Assembly (NCBI RefSeq): GCF_003086295.3
Contig: NC_092042.1
Span: 41,153,419-41,217,418, forward strand
Source of the DNA: Arachis hypogaea
Lineage: Eukaryota; Streptophyta; Magnoliopsida; Fabales; Fabaceae
Reading direction: 5' to 3'
Length of the DNA: 64,000 bases
Shown here: positions 24,481 through 33,383 of the stretch, piece after piece
Numbering within the stretch: position 1 is the first letter of the stretch
Layout of the letters: every line of letters starts with the position of its first letter
Made by a program: the position numbers and the translations under genes
Notes under the pieces: model-generated
What the model was told of the DNA's origin: nothing
The model's input: the letters and a program-made list of their open reading frames with translations, nothing else
The model's database searches: none

Positions 24481-25605
24481 TTAGTGATGGCGGCTCTTTC
24501 TTGCTCTTGAAGATCCTATGGAGTGCTTGAGCTCCTCAATGTCTCTTCCTTGTCTTTGTTGCTCCTCCCTCATGATTCTTTGATCTTCTCTAATTTCATG
24601 GAGGATGATGGAGTGTTCTTGATGCTCCACCCTTAGTTGTCCCATATTGGAACTCAATTCTCCTAGGGAGGTGTTTAATTGCTCCCAATAGTCTTGTGGA
24701 GGAAAGTGCATCCCTTGAGGAATCTCAGGGATCTCATGATGAGTGGGATCTCTTGTGTGCTCCATCCTCTTCTTAGTGATGGGCTTGTCCTCATCAATGG
24801 GGGTGTCTCCCTCTATGTCAACTCCAACTGAATAACAGAGGTGACAAATGAGATGAGGGAAGGCTAACCTTGCCAAGGTAGAGGACTTGTCCGCCACCTT
24901 ATAGAGTTCTTGGGCTATAACCTCATGAACTTCTATTTCTTCTCCAATCATGATGCTATGGATCATGATAGCCCGGTCTATGGTAACTTCGGACCGGTTG
25001 CTAGTGGGAATGATTGAGCGTTGGATGAACTCCAACCATCCTCTAGCCACGGGTTTGAGGTCATGCCTTCTCAATTGAACCGGCTTTCCTCTTGAATCTC
25101 TCTTCCATTGGGCGCCCTCTTCACATATGACTGTGAGGACTTGGTCCAACCTTTGATCAAAGTTGACCCTTCTAGTGTAAGGATGTTCATCTCCTTGCAT
25201 CTTAGGCAAGTTGAACGCCACCCTCACACTTTCCGGAATAAAATCCAAGTATTTCCCCCGAACCATAGTAAGATAATTCTTTGGATTCGGGTTCAGACTT
25301 TGGTCATGGTTCTTGGTGATCCATGCATTGGCATAGAACTCTTGAATCATCAAGCTTCCGACTTGTTGAATGGGGTTGGTAAGAACTTCCCAACCTCTTC
25401 TTCGGATCTCATGTCGGATTTCCGAATATTCACCCTTTTTGAGTGAAAAAGGGACCTCGGGGATCACCTTCTTCAAGGCCACAGCTTCATAGAAATGGTC
25501 TTGATGCACCCTTGAGATGAATCTCTCCATCTCCCATGACTCGGAGGTGGAAGCTTTTGCCTTCCCTTTCCTCTTTCTAGAGGTTTCTCTGGCCTTGGAT
25601 GCCAT
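24481..25605 (-). CDS. ORF3 of element B, conserved plant-transposon-associated protein
   Basis: A 374-residue ORF starting MASKARETSRKRKGKAK, a lysine/arginine-rich N-terminus that could be a nuclear localisation signal. The middle (about residues 45-270) aligns by eye with element E's ORF3: RRRGWEVLTNP, ARGWLEFIQRSIIPTSNRSEVT, MIHSIMIGEEIEVHEVIAQELYK, ARLAFPHLI and PITKKRMEH. This is the family recalled as PF20167, found in the env-like position of Athila-like retrotransposons. The last ~65 residues (LGELSSNMGQLR ... QGRDIEELK) form a probable coiled coil. No transmembrane segment or signal peptide is visible, so it is not a typical envelope protein. It sits downstream of the gag-protease ORF; the start is the first ATG after the CACACCAAACTTA motif at 25641. 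Its persistence in an RT-less element suggests a needed role, such as nuclear import or targeting, but this is inference. Confidence 0.85.
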   Translation of the reverse strand: MASKARETSRKRKGKAKASTSESWEMERFISRVHQDHFYEAVALKKVIPEVPFSLKKGEYSEIRHEIRRRGWEVLTNPIQQVGSLMIQEFYANAWITKNHDQSLNPNPKNYLTMVRGKYLDFIPESVRVAFNLPKMQGDEHPYTRRVNFDQRLDQVLTVICEEGAQWKRDSRGKPVQLRRHDLKPVARGWLEFIQRSIIPTSNRSEVTIDRAIMIHSIMIGEEIEVHEVIAQELYKVADKSSTLARLAFPHLICHLCYSVGVDIEGDTPIDEDKPITKKRMEHTRDPTHHEIPEIPQGMHFPPQDYWEQLNTSLGELSSNMGQLRVEHQEHSIILHEIREDQRIMREEQQRQGRDIEELKHSIGSSRARKSRHH

Positions 25606-25640
25606 AAATGGTTATGGAAAAACAAAAAGCAATGCTTTTA

Positions 25641-25680
25641 CCACACCAAACTTAAAATGTTTGCTCGTCCTCGAGCAAAA
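25641..25680 (-). promoter_or_regulatory. Conserved motif upstream of ORF3 (element B)
   Basis: Minus sense reads CTTTTGCTCGAGGACGAGC, then CATTTTAAGTTTGGTGTG, about 35 bp before the ORF3 ATG. A closely related motif lies directly next to the 3' LTR in the same element (23569-23606) and in E and D. Role unknown; possibly linked to plus-strand priming or to expression of ORF3. Confidence 0.6.
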
Positions 25681-26099
25681 GAAGAAAGAAGAGAGTAGAA
25701 GAAGAAGAAATGAAGAGAAAGGGAATGGCTTTGTATTCGGCCAAAAGGGAGAAGAAGTAGTGTTTAAGGTGTGTGAAAATGAAGGAGTGAAGGAGGGATT
25801 ATATAGGAGAGGGGGAGAGGGATGTTCGGCCATTTGAGGGTGGGTTTGGGTGGGAAAGTGGTTTGAATTTGAATGGTGAGGTAGGTGGGGTTTTATGAAG
25901 GATGGATGTGAGTGGTGAAGAGAAAGATGGGATTTGATAGGTGAGGGGTTTTTGGGGAAGAGGTGTTGAGGTGATTGGTGAAGAAGAGAGAGAGTGGTAG
26001 GGTAGGTGGGGATCCTGTGGGGTCCACAGATCCTGAGGTGTCAAGGAAAAGTCATCCCTGCACCAAATGGCATGCAAAATCACGTTTTGTGCCATTTCT

Positions 26100-26267
26100 G
26101 GCGTTAAACGCCGGGCTGGTGCCCATTTCTGGCGTTTAACGCCAGCATCTTGCCCTTCTCTGGCGTTTAACGCCAGTCTGGTGCCCCTTTCTGGCGTTAA
26201 ACGCCCAGAATGGTGCCAGACTGGGCGTTAAACGCCCAACAGCTAACCTCACTGGCGTTTAAACGCC
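26100..26267. repeat. 31-bp-spaced palindrome array, element B 3' region
   Basis: Six copies of GGCGTTTAACGCC or its complement begin at 26100, 26131, 26162, 26193, 26224 and 26254. The steps are 31, 31, 31, 31 and 30 bp. Copies are nearly perfect. Between palindromes are short segments such as AGAATGGTGCC. Confidence 0.92.
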
Positions 26268-26475
26268 AGTGGGTGCGTCCTCCAGGGTGTGCTGTTTTTC
26301 TTCCTGTTTTTCATTCTGTTTTTGCTTTTTTCATGGATTTTGTGACTTCTTATGATCATCAACCTACAAAAGACATAAAATAACAAAAGAAAATAGTTAA
26401 TTATAAAACATTGGGTTGCCTCCCAACAAGCGCTTCTTTATTGTCATTAGCTTGACAGAGGACTCTCATGGAGCC

Positions 26476-28815
26476 TCACAGATACTCAGAACCGTGTTGG
26501 AACCTCCCAACACCAAACTTAGAGTTTGAATGTGGGGGTTCAACACCAAACTTAGAGTTTGGTTGTGGCCTCCCAACACCAAACTTAGAGTTTGACTGTG
26601 GGGGCTCTGTTTGGCTCTGTTTTGAGAGAAGCTCTTCATGCTTCCTCTCCATAATGACAGAGGGATATCCTTGGGCCTTAAACACCAAGGATTCTTCATT
26701 CACTTGAATGATCAACTCTCCTCTATCAACATCAATCACAGCCTTTGCTGTGGCTAGGAAGGGTCTGCCAAGGATGATGGATTCATCCATGCACTTCCCA
26801 GTCTCTAGGACTATGAAATCAGTAGGGATGTAGTGGTCTTCCACTTTAACCAGAACATCCTCTACAAGTCCATAGGCTTGTTTTCGTGAATTGTCTGCCA
26901 TCTCTAGTGAGATTTTTGCAGCTTGCACCTCAAAGATCCCTAATTTCTCCATTACAGAGAGGGGTATGAGGTTTACACTTGACCCTAAGTCACACAAGGC
27001 CTTCTTGAAGGTCATGGTGCCTATGGTACAAGGTATAGAAAACTTCCCAGGGTCCTGTCTCTTTTGAGGCAATTTCTGCCTAGACAAGTCATTTAGCTCT
27101 TTGGTGAGCAAAGGAGGTTCTTCCTCCCAAGTCTCATTTCCAAATAACTTGTCATTCAGCTTCATGATTGCTCCAAGGTATTTAGCAACTTGCTCTTCAG
27201 TGACATACTCATCCTCTTCAGAGGAAGAATATTCATCAGAGCTCATGAATGGCAGAAGTAAGTCCAGTGGAATCTCTATGGTCTCATTTTGAGCCTCAGA
27301 TTCCCATGGCTCCTCATTGGGGAACTCATTGGAGGTCAGTGGACGTCCATTGAGGTCTTCCTCAGTGGCGTTCACTGCCTCTTCTTCCTCCCAGAATTCG
27401 GCCATATTGATGGCCTTGCACTCTCCTTTTGGATTTTCTTCTGTATTGCTTGGAAGAGTACTAGGAGGGAGTTCAGTAATTTTCTTGCTCAGCTGACCCA
27501 CTTGTCCTTCCAAGTTTCTAATGGAGGACCTTGTTTCAGTCATGAAACTTTGAGTGGTTTTGATTAGATCAGAGACCATGGTTGCTAAGTCAGAGGTATT
27601 CTGCTTAGAACTCTCTGTCTGTTGCTGAGAAGATGATGGAAAAGGCTTGCTATTGCTAAACCTGTTTCTTCCACCATTATTGTTATTGAAACCTTGTTGA
27701 GGTCTCTGTTGATCCTTCCATGAAAGATTTGGATGATTCCTCCATGAAGGATTATAGGTGTTTCCACAGGGTTCTCCCATGTAATTCACCTCTTCCATTG
27801 AAGGGTTCTCAGGATCATAGGCTTCTTCCTCAGATGAAGCTTCCTTAGTACTGCTTGGTGCTTTTTGCATTCCAGACAGACTTTGAGAAATCATATTGAC
27901 TTGTTGGGTCAATATTTTATTCTGAGCCAAAATGGCATTCAGAGTGTCAATCTCAAGAACTCCTTTCTTCTGACTAGTCCCATTGTTCATAGGATTTCTT
28001 TCAGAAGTGTACATGAATTGGTTATTTGCAACCATTTCAATCAGTTCTTGAGCTTCAGTAGGCGTCTTCTTCAGATGAAGAGATCCTCCAAAAGAGCTAT
28101 CCAAAGACATCTTGGATAGTTCAGAGAGACCATCATAGAAAATACCTATGATGCTCCATTCAGAAAGCATGTCAGAGGGACACTTTCTGATCAATTGTTT
28201 GTATCTTTCCCAAGCTTCATAGAGGGATTCTCCTTCCTTCTGTCTGAAGGTTTGGACTTCCACTCTAAGCTTACTCAATTTTTGAGGTGGAAAGAACTTT
28301 GCCAAGAAGGCATTGACTAGCTTTTCCCAAGAGTCCAGGCTTTCTTTAGGTTGAGAATCCAACCATGTTCTAGCTCTGTCTCTCACAGCAAAAGGGAATA
28401 GCATTAGTCTGTAGACCTCAGGGTCAACCCCATTAGTCTTGACAATGTCACAGATTTGCAAGAACTCAGCTAAAAACTGATGAGGATCTTCCAATGGAAG
28501 TCCATGGAACTTGCAATTCTGTTGCATTAGAGAAACTAATTGAGGCTTAAGCTCAAAGTTGTTTGCTCCAATGGCAGGGATAGAGATGCTTCTCCCATAG
28601 AAGTCGGGAGTAGGTGCAGTAAAGTCACCCAGCACCTTCCTTGCATTGTTGGCATTGTTGTTGTTTTCGGCTGCCATGAGTTCTTCTCCTTTGAAGAATT
28701 CGGTCAGGTGCTCTAAAGAGAGTTGTGCCTTGGCTTCTCTGAGCTTTCTCTTTAAGGTCCTTTCAGGTTCAGGATCAGCCTCAACAAGAATGCCTTTGTC
28801 TTTGCTCCTGCTCAT
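26476..28815 (-). CDS. gag: gag-protease polyprotein of element B
   Basis: An intact 779-residue ORF. Residues about 75-265 form the retrotransposon Gag core (FLQICDIVK, LFPFAVRDRARTWLDSQP, LSKLRVEVQTF, ESLYEAWERYKQL, FYDGLSE, EAQELIEMVANNQF). An N/S/Q-rich linker follows without a CCHC zinc knuckle. A retropepsin-type protease has CDLGSS at about residue 606 and [11 protein letters not shown] at about 680. The last 45 residues hold three NSKFGV repeats encoded by inverted CCAAACTTAGAGTTTGG units. The protein should build the virus-like particle and process itself. Compared with element E's Gag-Pol it simply ends after protease: there is no RT, RNase H or integrase. The gag of A is a close relative. 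Start is the ATG at 28815, about 1.8 kb from the PBS. Confidence 0.93.
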   Translation of the reverse strand: MSRSKDKGILVEADPEPERTLKRKLREAKAQLSLEHLTEFFKGEELMAAENNNNANNARKVLGDFTAPTPDFYGRSISIPAIGANNFELKPQLVSLMQQNCKFHGLPLEDPHQFLAEFLQICDIVKTNGVDPEVYRLMLFPFAVRDRARTWLDSQPKESLDSWEKLVNAFLAKFFPPQKLSKLRVEVQTFRQKEGESLYEAWERYKQLIRKCPSDMLSEWSIIGIFYDGLSELSKMSLDSSFGGSLHLKKTPTEAQELIEMVANNQFMYTSERNPMNNGTSQKKGVLEIDTLNAILAQNKILTQQVNMISQSLSGMQKAPSSTKEASSEEEAYDPENPSMEEVNYMGEPCGNTYNPSWRNHPNLSWKDQQRPQQGFNNNNGGRNRFSNSKPFPSSSQQQTESSKQNTSDLATMVSDLIKTTQSFMTETRSSIRNLEGQVGQLSKKITELPPSTLPSNTEENPKGECKAINMAEFWEEEEAVNATEEDLNGRPLTSNEFPNEEPWESEAQNETIEIPLDLLLPFMSSDEYSSSEEDEYVTEEQVAKYLGAIMKLNDKLFGNETWEEEPPLLTKELNDLSRQKLPQKRQDPGKFSIPCTIGTMTFKKALCDLGSSVNLIPLSVMEKLGIFEVQAAKISLEMADNSRKQAYGLVEDVLVKVEDHYIPTDFIVLETGKCMDESIILGRPFLATAKAVIDVDRGELIIQVNEESLVFKAQGYPSVIMERKHEELLSKQSQTEPPQSNSKFGVGRPQPNSKFGVEPPHSNSKFGVGRFQHGSEYL
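26507..26598. repeat. Coding inverted-repeat units at gag-protease C-terminus (element B)
   Basis: Three copies of the perfect inverted repeat CCAAACTTAGAGTTTGR occur near 26512, 26549 and 26579, each inside ACACCAAACTTAGAGTTTG. They encode NSKFGV. Element A has the same three at about 811-895. ACACCAAACTTA also recurs outside coding DNA in the leaders and UTRs of A, B and E. Confidence 0.85.
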
Positions 28816-30422
28816 AAGAAAGAGAAGAGAACAAGAAAATGTGGAATCCTCTATGTCACAGTATAGAGATTCCTTTAGGTGTCAGAGGAAAAGAAGAGTA
28901 GAGGACAGAAGTAGAAAATTCGAACTTAACAAAGGGGATGAAGTTCGAATTTTGCATTAACGGATAGTGTTAGTCCATAAACAGAAGGATGTGAGAAGAG
29001 GGGAGGTGATTTTCGAAAATTAAGTCAAAGATTTTGAAAACATTTTTGAAAAGCATTACTTAATTTTCGAAAATGAAAGTGGAAAAGAAATCAAGTGATT
29101 TTTGAAAAAGATTTTGAAATTAGAAATCAAAAAGATTTGATTGAAAACTATTTTGAAAAAGATGTGGTTAAGAAGATATGATTGGTTTTGAAAAAAAATG
29201 TGATTGAGAAGATATGATTTGAAAAACATTTTAAAAAGATTTGATTTGAAAATTAAAAACTTGACTAACAAGAAAAGATATGATTCAAACATTAAACCTT
29301 TCTCAACAGAAAAGGCAACATACTTGAAATGTTGAATCAAATCATTAATTGGTAGTAAGTATCTTTAAAAATGGGAAGAAATTAATTTTGAAAAAGATTT
29401 TGATTGAAAAATTGATTTGAAAAAGATTTGATTTTGAAAAGATTTTGAAAACTAAAAAAATTTGATTTGAAAACAAAATCTTCCCTTCTAGCCATCCTGG
29501 CGTTAAACGCCCAGAATGGTATCCATTCTGGCATTTAACGCCCAAAATGCTACCCTTTTGGGCGTTAAACGCCCAACCAGGTACCCTGGCTGGCGTTTAA
29601 ACGCCAGTCTGTCCTTCTTCACTGGGCGTTTTGAACGCCCAGCTTTTTCTGTGCAATTCCTCTGCTGTATGTTCTGAATCTTCAATTCTCTGTATTATTG
29701 ACTTGAAAAGACACAAATTAAAAATATTTTTGGATTTTTAATAATAAGGAGAAATCAAAATGCAACAAGAATCAAATAACAATGCATGCAAGACACCAAA
29801 CTTAGCAGTTTGTATACTACTGACACTAACAAAAGGAAAATGCATATGAGACACACAAAATACTCAAGTCAATTGAATTCAAAGATCAGAGCAAGTAAAT
29901 CATCAAGAACATCTTGAAGATCACCAAGATACATGAATGCATGCAATTGACACCAAACTTATGATGAGACACTAGACTCAAACAAGAAATTTTTGGATTT
30001 TATGATTTTTTTTTTTAATTTTTTTTTGTGTTTTTCGAAAATTAAGTGGAAAAAGGCATCAAAATTCTTAATGAGAATTCCATGAATCAGTGCAATGCTA
30101 GTCTAAGACTCCGGTCCAGGAATTAGACATGGCTTCACAGCCAGCCAAGCTTTCAAAGAAAGCTTCGGTCCAAAACACTAGACATGGCCAAAGGCCAGCC
30201 AAGCCTTAGCAGATCACTGCTCCAAAAGCAAGATTGATAAGAAATCAGCAAGCTCTTGTGGTGATAAGTTGAAACCTCGGTCCAATGAGATTAGACATGG
30301 CTTCTCAGCCAGCCAGATTTCAACAAATCATCATGAAACTCTAGAATTCATCTTCAAGAATTTCGAAAAAAAATAAATACCTAATCTAAGCAACAAGATG
30401 AACCGTCAGTTGTCCAAACTAG
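28816..30422 (-). other. 5' leader of element B, no gene
   Basis: Non-coding leader between PBS repeats and gag ATG in minus sense. It has GAAAAAGAT-type low complexity, TTTTCGAAAA palindromes (near 29011, 29063, 30033), CACCAAACTTA motifs (about 29794 and 29951), a 31-bp-spaced palindrome array (29499-29640), and GACATGGC..CAGCCAGCCA repeats at 30125-30325 that resemble those in A's leader. Confidence 0.75.
29499..29640. repeat. 31-bp-spaced palindrome array in leader of element B
   Basis: Five copies of the GGCGTTTAACGCC-type palindrome begin at 29499, 29530, 29561, 29592 and 29625 (steps 31, 31, 31, 33). It lies in the transcribed 5' leader, upstream of gag, so it would be present in genomic RNA. 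Confidence 0.88.
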
Positions 30423-30613
30423 AACAATCCCGGGCAATAACGCCAAAAACTTGGTGTTGTTGCCGGATCTTGGCACTGATGTTACCAAAAGCTTGCTCAA
30501 AACTTGAACAATCCCCGGCAACGGCGCCAAAAACTTGGTGTTGTTGCCGGATCTTGGCACTGATGTTACCAAAAGCTTGCTTAAAACTAGAACAATCCCC
30601 GGCAACGGCGCCA
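30423..30613 (-). repeat. Tandem triplicated primer-binding site, 84-bp period (element B)
   Basis: PBS copies lie at 30596-30613 (perfect, next to the LTR), 30512-30529 (perfect) and 30428-30445 (three mismatches), exactly 84 bp apart. The plus strand of the perfect copies reads TCCCCGGCAACGGCGCCA, identical to a plant tRNA-Asp 3' end. The intervening sequence, with TTGCCGGATCTTGGCACTG, is repeated almost exactly. Only the LTR-proximal copy has the normal six-base spacing to the LTR. Confidence 0.93.
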
Positions 30614-30619
30614 AAAACT

Positions 30620-32372
30620 TGGTGCGCGAAATTGTGAACAATACTTTTTCACAACTCTCATAATCCCCGGTCATGAACCCCAAAAACTTGGTAGCTCAAT
30701 ACCATGGCATTACACAACTTCGCACAACTAACCAGCAAGTGCACTGGGTCGTCCAAGTAATAAACCTTACGCGAGTAAGGGTCGATCCCACGGAGATTGT
30801 TAGTATTGAAGCAAGCTATGGTCATCTTGTAAATCTTAGTCAGGCAAACTCAAATGGTAATGGTGATGAACGAAAATAACACAAAGGTAAAGATAGAGAT
30901 ACTTATGTAATTCATTGGTAGGAACTTCAGATAAGCGCATGAAGATGCCTTCCCTTCCGTCTCTCTGCTTTCCTACTGTCTTCATCCAATCCTTCTTACT
31001 CCCTTCCATGGCAAGCTTAAGCAAGGGTTTCACCGTTGTCAGTGGCTACCTCCCATCCTCTCAGTGAAAGCGATTGCATATGCTCTGTCACAGCATAGCG
31101 GAATTCATCTGTCGGTTCTCAATCAGGCCGGAATAGAATCCAGTGATTCTTTTGCGTCTGTCACTAACGCCCCGCCTTCAGGAGTTTGAAGCACGTCACA
31201 GTCATTCAGTCATTGAATCCTACTCAGAATACCACAGACAAGGTTAGACCTTCCGGATTCTCTTGAATGCTGCCATCAGTTCTCGCCTATACCACGAAGA
31301 CTCTGATCTCACAGAATGGTTGGCTCGTTTGTCATACGAGCACTCGGTTGTCAGGCGATCAACCATGCATCGTGCAATCAGGAATCCAAGAGATATTCAC
31401 TAGAGCCTTGATCGCTTGTAGAACAAGAGTGGTTGTCAGTCACCTTGTTCATGGGTGAGAATGATGATGAGTGTCACGGATCATCACATTCATCAAGTTG
31501 AAGAACAAGTGATATCTTAGAACAAGAACAAGTGGAATTGAATGGAAGAACAATAGTAATTGCATTAATACTCGAGGTACAGCAGAGCTCCACACCTTAA
31601 TCTATGGTGTGTAGAAACTCCACCGTTGAAAATACATAAGCATAAGGTCTAGGCATGGCCGAATGGCCAGCCTCCCAATGATCTAAGAACTAAATGTCCA
31701 AAGATGATCAAAGGATCTAAAACAATCCAAAGACCTAAAGATATCTAATACAATAGTAAAAGGTCCTATATATAGAAAACTAGTAGCCTAGGGTGTACAG
31801 AGATGAGTAAATGACATAAAAATCCACTTCCGGGCCCACTTGGTGTGTGCTTGGGCTGAGCAATGAAGCAAATTTCGTGCAGAGACTCTTCTTGGAGTTA
31901 AACGCCAGCTTTAGTGCCAGTTTGGGCGTTTAACTCCCATTTGGGTGCCAGTTCCAGCGTTTAACGCTGGGATTCCTGAGGGTGACTTTGAACGCCGGTT
32001 TGGGCCATCAAATCTTGGGCAAAGTATGGACTATCATATATTGCTGGAAAGCCCAGGATGTCTACTTTCCAACGCCGTTGAGAGCGCGCCAATTGGGCTT
32101 CTGTAGCTCCAGAAAATCCACTTCGAGTGCAGGGAGGTCAGAATCCAACAGCATCTGCAGTCCTTTTTGGTCTCAGAATAAGATTTTTGCTCAGGTCCCT
32201 CAATTTCAGCCAGAAAATACCTGAAATCACAGAAAAACACACAAACTCATAGTAAAGTCCAGAAAAGTGAATTTTAACTAAAAACTAATAAAAATATACT
32301 AAAAACTAACTATATCATATCAAAAATATACTAAAAACAATGCCAAAAAGCATACAAATTATCCGCTCATCA
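30620..32372 (-). repeat. 5' LTR of element B
   Basis: 1753 bp, same length as the 3' LTR at 21816-23568. About nine single-base differences were counted by eye, for example CATACG against CAGACG and GATCGC against GATTGC, giving near 99.5% identity. TATA-like CTATATATA at 31766-31774. Confidence 0.95.
31766..31774 (-). promoter_or_regulatory. TATA-like box in 5' LTR of element B
   Basis: CTATATATA (minus sense TATATATAG) occupies the same LTR position as TATAAATAG in A and in the solo LTR at 50550. In element E the position reads CTATTAATAG (39866-39875), a weaker TATA. Probable core promoter for B's genomic RNA. Confidence 0.55.
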
Positions 32373-32496
32373 GACCCATTATTTTGTGATAATGGTCTTC
32401 ATGTTCTTTGGTTAAGAACTTCTCTTGATTCCAAAGATTCTTTGGATTATTCTCTTTCTTTCCTCTTAAATTGGTTTGTTTTCCCTTAGGAGCCAT
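32373..32496 (-). pseudogene. ORF3 of element E, N-terminal part (split by element B)
   Basis: The start codon is at 32496. The first 41 codons give a basic N-terminus beginning MAPKGKQTNLRGKK, possibly a nuclear localisation signal, then KEHEDHYHKIMGL, where element B interrupts the frame. The rest is at 20822-21815. Element D has the same N-terminus at 54070. Longer upstream in-frame ATGs (to 32889) lie in T-rich leader DNA absent from homologues and are not used. Confidence 0.88.
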
Positions 32497-33383
32497 GATC
32501 TTGATGAATCTTGGCTTAGTGATCACGGAAAAGCACACCAAACTTAGAGGTTTGCTTGTCCTCAAGCAAAAGAAAGGAAAGAAGAGAGAGATAGGAAGAG
32601 TAAATTCGAATGGTGTGGTGGAATGAGGGGGGGCCAAACATGTATTTATAAAGTGGGGAGGAGAGATTTCGAAAAAAAAGAAAAGTTTGAAAGGAGATTT
32701 GAGAAGATATGGAAAGAAATTGAGAGAAGGGTAAGTTTTTGAACAAAATTTGGGAATGATTTGAGAGATTTGAAGAATGATTTTAGATCTTTGAAAATTT
32801 GAAAGTGAATGATGAAAGATTGAAATGTGTTTTTGTAGAAAAATATGGGTAAGAAAAGGAAAGTTTGAAAAAATTTGATTTGAAAACAAAATTGTGGTCC
32901 TCCCACCTTTCTGGCGTTAAACGCCCAGAATGGCACCCATTCTGGCGTTTAACGCCCATTTGTTGCCCCTTTTGGGCGTTTAACGCCCAGCCAGGTGCCC
33001 TGGCTGGCGTTAAACGCCAGAATTCCTTTATCACTGGGCGTTTTTCTAAACGCCCAGGATGCTGCACACCTGGCGTTAAACGCCCAGAATGGTGCCCATT
33101 CTGGCGTTTAACGCCCAAAATGGCACCATTCCTGGCGTTAAACGCCCAGAATGATACCCATTATGGCGTTTAACGCCCAAAATGCCCCTTACTGGCGTTT
33201 TTTCGCCAGTAAGCTCTTTTTCTCTGCTTTTTGAGCTGAATCCTTCTGTAACTCTATGAATTCCTTCATTTTTGATACTTGCCTCTGTAAGAACAAATCA
33301 TATAACCTCCTAATGACTGGGTTGCCTCCCAGCAAGCGCTTCTTTACTGTCTTTAGCTGGACCTTCACTGAGAATCATTCAAG
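32497..33383 (-). other. Spacer between Gag-Pol and ORF3 of element E
   Basis: No gene. Contains the pre-ORF3 motif at 32534-32572 (minus sense TTGCTTGAGGACAAGCAAAC ... AAGTTTGGTGTG), AT-rich DNA, the 10-copy palindrome array at 32913-33207, and a GGGTTGCCTCCCAGCAAGCG segment after the pol stop. The ORFs at 32359-33173 on both strands are low-complexity or repeat shadows. Confidence 0.75.
32913..33207. repeat. 31-bp-spaced palindrome array, element E 3' region (10 copies)
   Basis: Copies of GGCGTTTAACGCC, or its complement, begin at 32913, 32944, 32975, 33006, 33037, 33072, 33103, 33134, 33165 and 33194. Steps are 31, 31, 31, 31, 35, 31, 31, 31 and 29 bp. The two exceptions include a copy with a longer loop. 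Spacers such as AGAATGGTGCCCATTCT are themselves inverted repeats, so the array alternates two kinds of palindrome. Confidence 0.95.

Larger units (their letters stand above)
25606..26475 (-). other. Spacer between gag-protease and ORF3 of element B
   Basis: No gene. Contains the pre-ORF3 motif, a purine-rich plus strand at 25680-26040, the palindrome array at 26100-26267 and a GGGTTGCCTCCCAACAAGCGCTTC segment around 26411-26434 that also follows the pol stop in E (about 33320) and D (about 53050, reverse sense). The small ORFs on both strands (25517-26095) mirror this low-complexity DNA. Confidence 0.7.
21816..32372 (-). mobile_element. Element B: young non-autonomous Ty3/gypsy (Feral-like) nested in E
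   Basis: A complete 10,557-bp element with 1753-bp LTRs at both ends that differ at only about nine positions by eye and no indels. In minus sense: 5' LTR, three PBS copies in an 84-bp tandem repeat, leader with palindrome array, gag-protease ORF of 779 codons, 3' palindrome array, ORF3 of 374 codons, 3' UTR, 3' LTR. There is no trace of RT, RNase H or integrase, so it must depend on enzymes supplied in trans, plausibly by an E-like element with the same PBS and LTR ends. Both its ORFs are intact. Confidence 0.93.

Noticed and set aside
24481..25605. ORF3 as a retroviral envelope protein
   Set aside because: No signal peptide, transmembrane segment or glycosylation-rich ectodomain is visible; it has a basic N-terminus and coiled-coil C-terminus instead.
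25517..25837. 106-residue plus-strand ORF beside ORF3 of element B
   Set aside because: It is antisense to the ORF3 start and the purine-rich spacer, with low-complexity K/E/G composition and no homologue in the related elements.
32516..32936. Upstream extensions of ORF3 in element E
   Set aside because: F/S/L-rich translation of AT-rich spacer; the ATG at 32496 is supported by the homologous start in element D.
32913..33207. Regular repeats and spacers resembling a CRISPR array
   Set aside because: The repeat is only 13 bp, the spacers are similar to each other, there are no cas genes, and the DNA is plant retrotransposon sequence.
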